Source: Pigmentiphaga aceris (lineage in GTDB: Bacteria; Pseudomonadota; Gammaproteobacteria; Burkholderiales; Burkholderiaceae_B). Taken from it: 64,000 nucleotides of DNA. A program made the translations under genes and the position numbers. Each line of letters opens with the position of its first letter. The first letter of the stretch is position 1. The notes beneath the pieces are model-generated. The model made no database searches, had not been told where the DNA came from, and saw only the letters and a list, made by a program, of their open reading frames with translations. The stretch covers positions 4,402,001-4,466,000 of the forward strand of contig NZ_CP043046.1 in the NCBI RefSeq assembly GCF_008119665.1, read 5' to 3'. Positions 62,214 through 64,000 of the stretch are shown here, one piece after another.

Positions 62214-62687
62214 ATGCCCGCGCCCGATTCCGCACTTGCCACCCGATTGCACCTGGAAGATTTGGCGGTCGGTCAGACGTACCGGGGCGGCAGCATTCTG
62301 GTGGAAACCGATGCCATCAAGCGCTTTGCGCAAGAATTCGACCCGCAGCCCTTCCACTTGGATGAAACCGAAGCAGTAGACAGCCTGTTCGGTGCCCTGG
62401 CCGCCAGCGGCTGGCACACCGCGGCAATGACCATGCGCATGCTGGTCGATGGGGAACTGAAATTGGCGCGCGGCGTGATCGGGGCTGGGGGCGAAATCAG
62501 CTGGCCCCGGCCGACCCGGCCGGGTGACACGCTGCGGGTGGAAAGCGAAATCCTGGAGATCACGCCGTCGCGCTCCAAACCCGATCGCGGCATGGTGAGA
62601 GTGCGCACCCGCACGCTGAATCAGAACGATGAGGTGGCGCAAGATTTCACAGCCACCTTGATTGCCTGGCGTCGGCCTGCGGCGTAA
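62214..62687 (+). CDS. MaoC-family (R)-hydratase/dehydratase
   Basis: Hot-dog fold protein, 157 residues, MaoC type. FDPQPFHLDETEA near residue 43 is the hydratase motif with catalytic Asp and His, and LAASGWHTAAMTMRML follows at the expected distance. It could hydrate an enoyl-CoA, but MaoC proteins of this length act on varied acyl-CoA substrates. It stands alone between DUF3016 and a repeat array. Confidence 0.85.
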   Translation: MPAPDSALATRLHLEDLAVGQTYRGGSILVETDAIKRFAQEFDPQPFHLDETEAVDSLFGALAASGWHTAAMTMRMLVDGELKLARGVIGAGGEISWPRPTRPGDTLRVESEILEITPSRSKPDRGMVRVRTRTLNQNDEVAQDFTATLIAWRRPAA

Positions 62688-62718
62688 GGGCTGTGAGGTC
62701 GATGTACTCGCAAAGCCC

Positions 62719-62843
62719 TTAGCTGGTAGGGCCATGAGCTGAAGGCCGTTAGCTGGTAAGACCGTTGCTGGTAAGACCGTTGCTGGTAAGGCCGTGAGCT
62801 GGTAAGACCGTCAGCTGGTAAGCCCATTAACTGGTAGAGCCTC
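62719..62843. repeat. Short tandem-repeat array (about 15-17 bp units)
   Basis: About eight degenerate copies of AGCTGGTAAGACCGTT follow one another in the 187-bp gap between the MaoC and SDR genes. Units of 15-17 bases vary mainly at the ends, while GCTGGTA is nearly constant. The unit length change rules out a translated repeat in one frame. Confidence 0.85.
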
Positions 62844-62874
62844 AAGCAAGCAAAGCCCCCTACCAGCGCGTCCC

Positions 62875-63624
62875 TCAGCGCCCGCCCGACACATCCAGAA
62901 TCGCACCCGTCGAATAGCTCGCGTCGTCCGAGGCCAGCCACAACACGGCGCGCGCTACCTCGTCGGGCGTGCCACCGCGCTTGAGCGGAATGCCATCTTT
63001 CACCCGATCCACCCGCCCGGGCTCTCCGCCGCTGGCGTGCATCTCGGTCAGAATCGGGCCGGGGCGCACGGCATTCACACGAATGCCTTCTTCTGCGACT
63101 TCTCGCGCCAACCCGATGGTCATGGTGTCAATCGCGCCTTTCGACGCCGCATAGTCGATGTACTCAAACGCCGAGCCCAGACGTGCAGCTGCCGACGACA
63201 CATTGACGATCGCACCGCCCACCCCGCCGTGCCGGGTCGACATGCGCAACACGGCTTCCCGCGCGCACAGGAAGGTGCCGATCACGTTGGTGTTCATCAC
63301 ACGCGCCAAGCGGGCCGCGCTCATGGTTTCAAGGCGCATTTGCTGTTCAAGAATGGCGGCGTTGTTCACCAGCACGTCCAGACGCCCCAATTGCTGGTCC
63401 ACCGTCTGGAACATCTTCAGCACGTCAGCCTCCACGCCGATGTCACCCGCCACCGAGATTGCCGTGCCGCCTGCCTTGCGGATATCTGCCACCACATGCT
63501 CGGCCGCACCCGCGTCACGTCGGTAATTGATGCATACCGCGTAACCGTCGGCAGCGGCCAAACGGGCGATGGCAGCACCGATACCGCGGCTGCCGCCGGT
63601 GATCAGGATGGTTTTCTGGGTCAT
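62875..63624 (-). CDS. SDR-family oxidoreductase
   Basis: Classical short-chain dehydrogenase/reductase, 249 residues. The cofactor site ILITGGSRGIGAAIAR lies near residue 5, followed by NNAAI near 87. The catalytic triad is Ser in VNVSSAA near 143, and Tyr and Lys in YIDYAASKGA near 156. NYRR after the second strand suggests NADP preference. Close to FabG/glucose 1-dehydrogenase-like proteins; substrate undetermined. Confidence 0.9.
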   Translation of the reverse strand: MTQKTILITGGSRGIGAAIARLAAADGYAVCINYRRDAGAAEHVVADIRKAGGTAISVAGDIGVEADVLKMFQTVDQQLGRLDVLVNNAAILEQQMRLETMSAARLARVMNTNVIGTFLCAREAVLRMSTRHGGVGGAIVNVSSAAARLGSAFEYIDYAASKGAIDTMTIGLAREVAEEGIRVNAVRPGPILTEMHASGGEPGRVDRVKDGIPLKRGGTPDEVARAVLWLASDDASYSTGAILDVSGGR

Positions 63625-63745
63625 GCGAACTCTCCAAAAGTGGGGTTAGTGGCGTGCATGATGCAAAATACACCGCTGGACGCTCCGGCGCATCGCCGGG
63701 TCCACGACCGTTCCCTCTCATTTGATACTGAATAAGGAATACCCA

Positions 63746-64000
63746 ATGTCCATCGAACGCTTCCAGGTCGGTCCCCGCATGAGCGCAGCCGTCAGCGCCG
63801 GAGGCCTGCTGTTCCTGGCAGGACAAGTCGCCGACGACACCAGCGCCGACGTCCCGGGCCAGACCAAACAGATCCTGGCCAAGATCGATGCAATCCTGGC
63901 TGAAGCCGGTATCGACAAGACCCACATCGTGAACACCACGATCTGGCTTGCCGACATCAGCAACTTCTCCAAGATGAATGAAGTCTGGGACGCATGGGTG
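63746..64000 (+). CDS. RidA-family protein (partial)
   Basis: First 85 codons of a RidA/YjgF/UK114 family protein, cut by the window edge. SAGGLLFLAGQVADDT near residue 17 and TKQILAKIDAILAEAGID near residue 40 are typical. Family members hydrolyse reactive enamine/imine intermediates. The catalytic Arg/Glu region would lie beyond the end. Confidence 0.9.
   Translation, partial: MSIERFQVGPRMSAAVSAGGLLFLAGQVADDTSADVPGQTKQILAKIDAILAEAGIDKTHIVNTTIWLADISNFSKMNEVWDAWV

Noticed and set aside
62719..62843. CRISPR array
   Set aside because: Units are contiguous without unique spacers, of uneven length, and no cas genes are present.

Overview
The window is a GC-rich (roughly 60-65 %) bacterial chromosome segment. 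Gene content and protein style point to a betaproteobacterium of the Burkholderiales, most likely Alcaligenaceae (Achromobacter/Bordetella-like): E. coli-type MntR with a Mn ABC transporter, liv operon, TRAP/uronate operon, DUF3016 and GcvA-like LysR proteins, and a G-rich intergenic repeat of a kind I associate with this order. This placement is inference. I found no rRNA, tRNA, CRISPR array or insertion sequence.

Layout. 0-11 kb is mostly core: valS, a GAF-PAS-GGDEF cyclase, an OYE-type ene-reductase divergent from an HxlR regulator, a Nudix hydrolase with tusA, alaS, and a DUF1287 exported protein. 11-25 kb is accessory: an Xre/RES toxin-antitoxin pair whose promoter carries a palindrome between -35 and -10; a lytic transglycosylase joined to a DUF4214 surface/secreted protein; and, on the minus strand, a compact R64-like type IVb pilus operon (pilL-N-O-P-Q-R-S-V) ending in an exported protein with a DUF4214-like motif. 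No pilM or prepilin peptidase is present.

25-41 kb is transport and metabolism: GNAT, a small HTH-antitoxin-like ORF, ugpB/ugpQ without ugpAEC, D-amino-acid dehydrogenase, livHMGF without a binding protein, mntR divergent from mntABCD (with an MntR-box-like operator), an ArgD-like aminotransferase, a 2Fe-2S/FAD reductase and an SDR. 41-52 kb holds cspA, a PQQ-type sorbosone dehydrogenase followed by a PqqU/YncD-like TonB receptor (together suggesting PQQ scavenging), and a uronate operon (udh, SMP-30 lactonase, DctPQM TRAP transporter) behind a perfect FadR/GntR-style operator. A LysR/MFS divergent pair follows.

53.7-59.8 kb is the least conventional part. An 879-residue protein fuses two periplasmic sensor segments to a complete MFS transporter. 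It is divergent from a membrane sensor with a SpoIIE-type PP2C phosphatase, which overlaps by 4 bp the gene for an exported ABC_sub_bind protein. Together they look like an uncharacterised sensing module. The window ends with a GCS2-type ligase, DUF3016, a MaoC hydratase, a short tandem-repeat array, an SDR and the start of a RidA protein. Several ORFs of 500-1400 codons antisense to real genes are GC-codon shadows and are not annotated.
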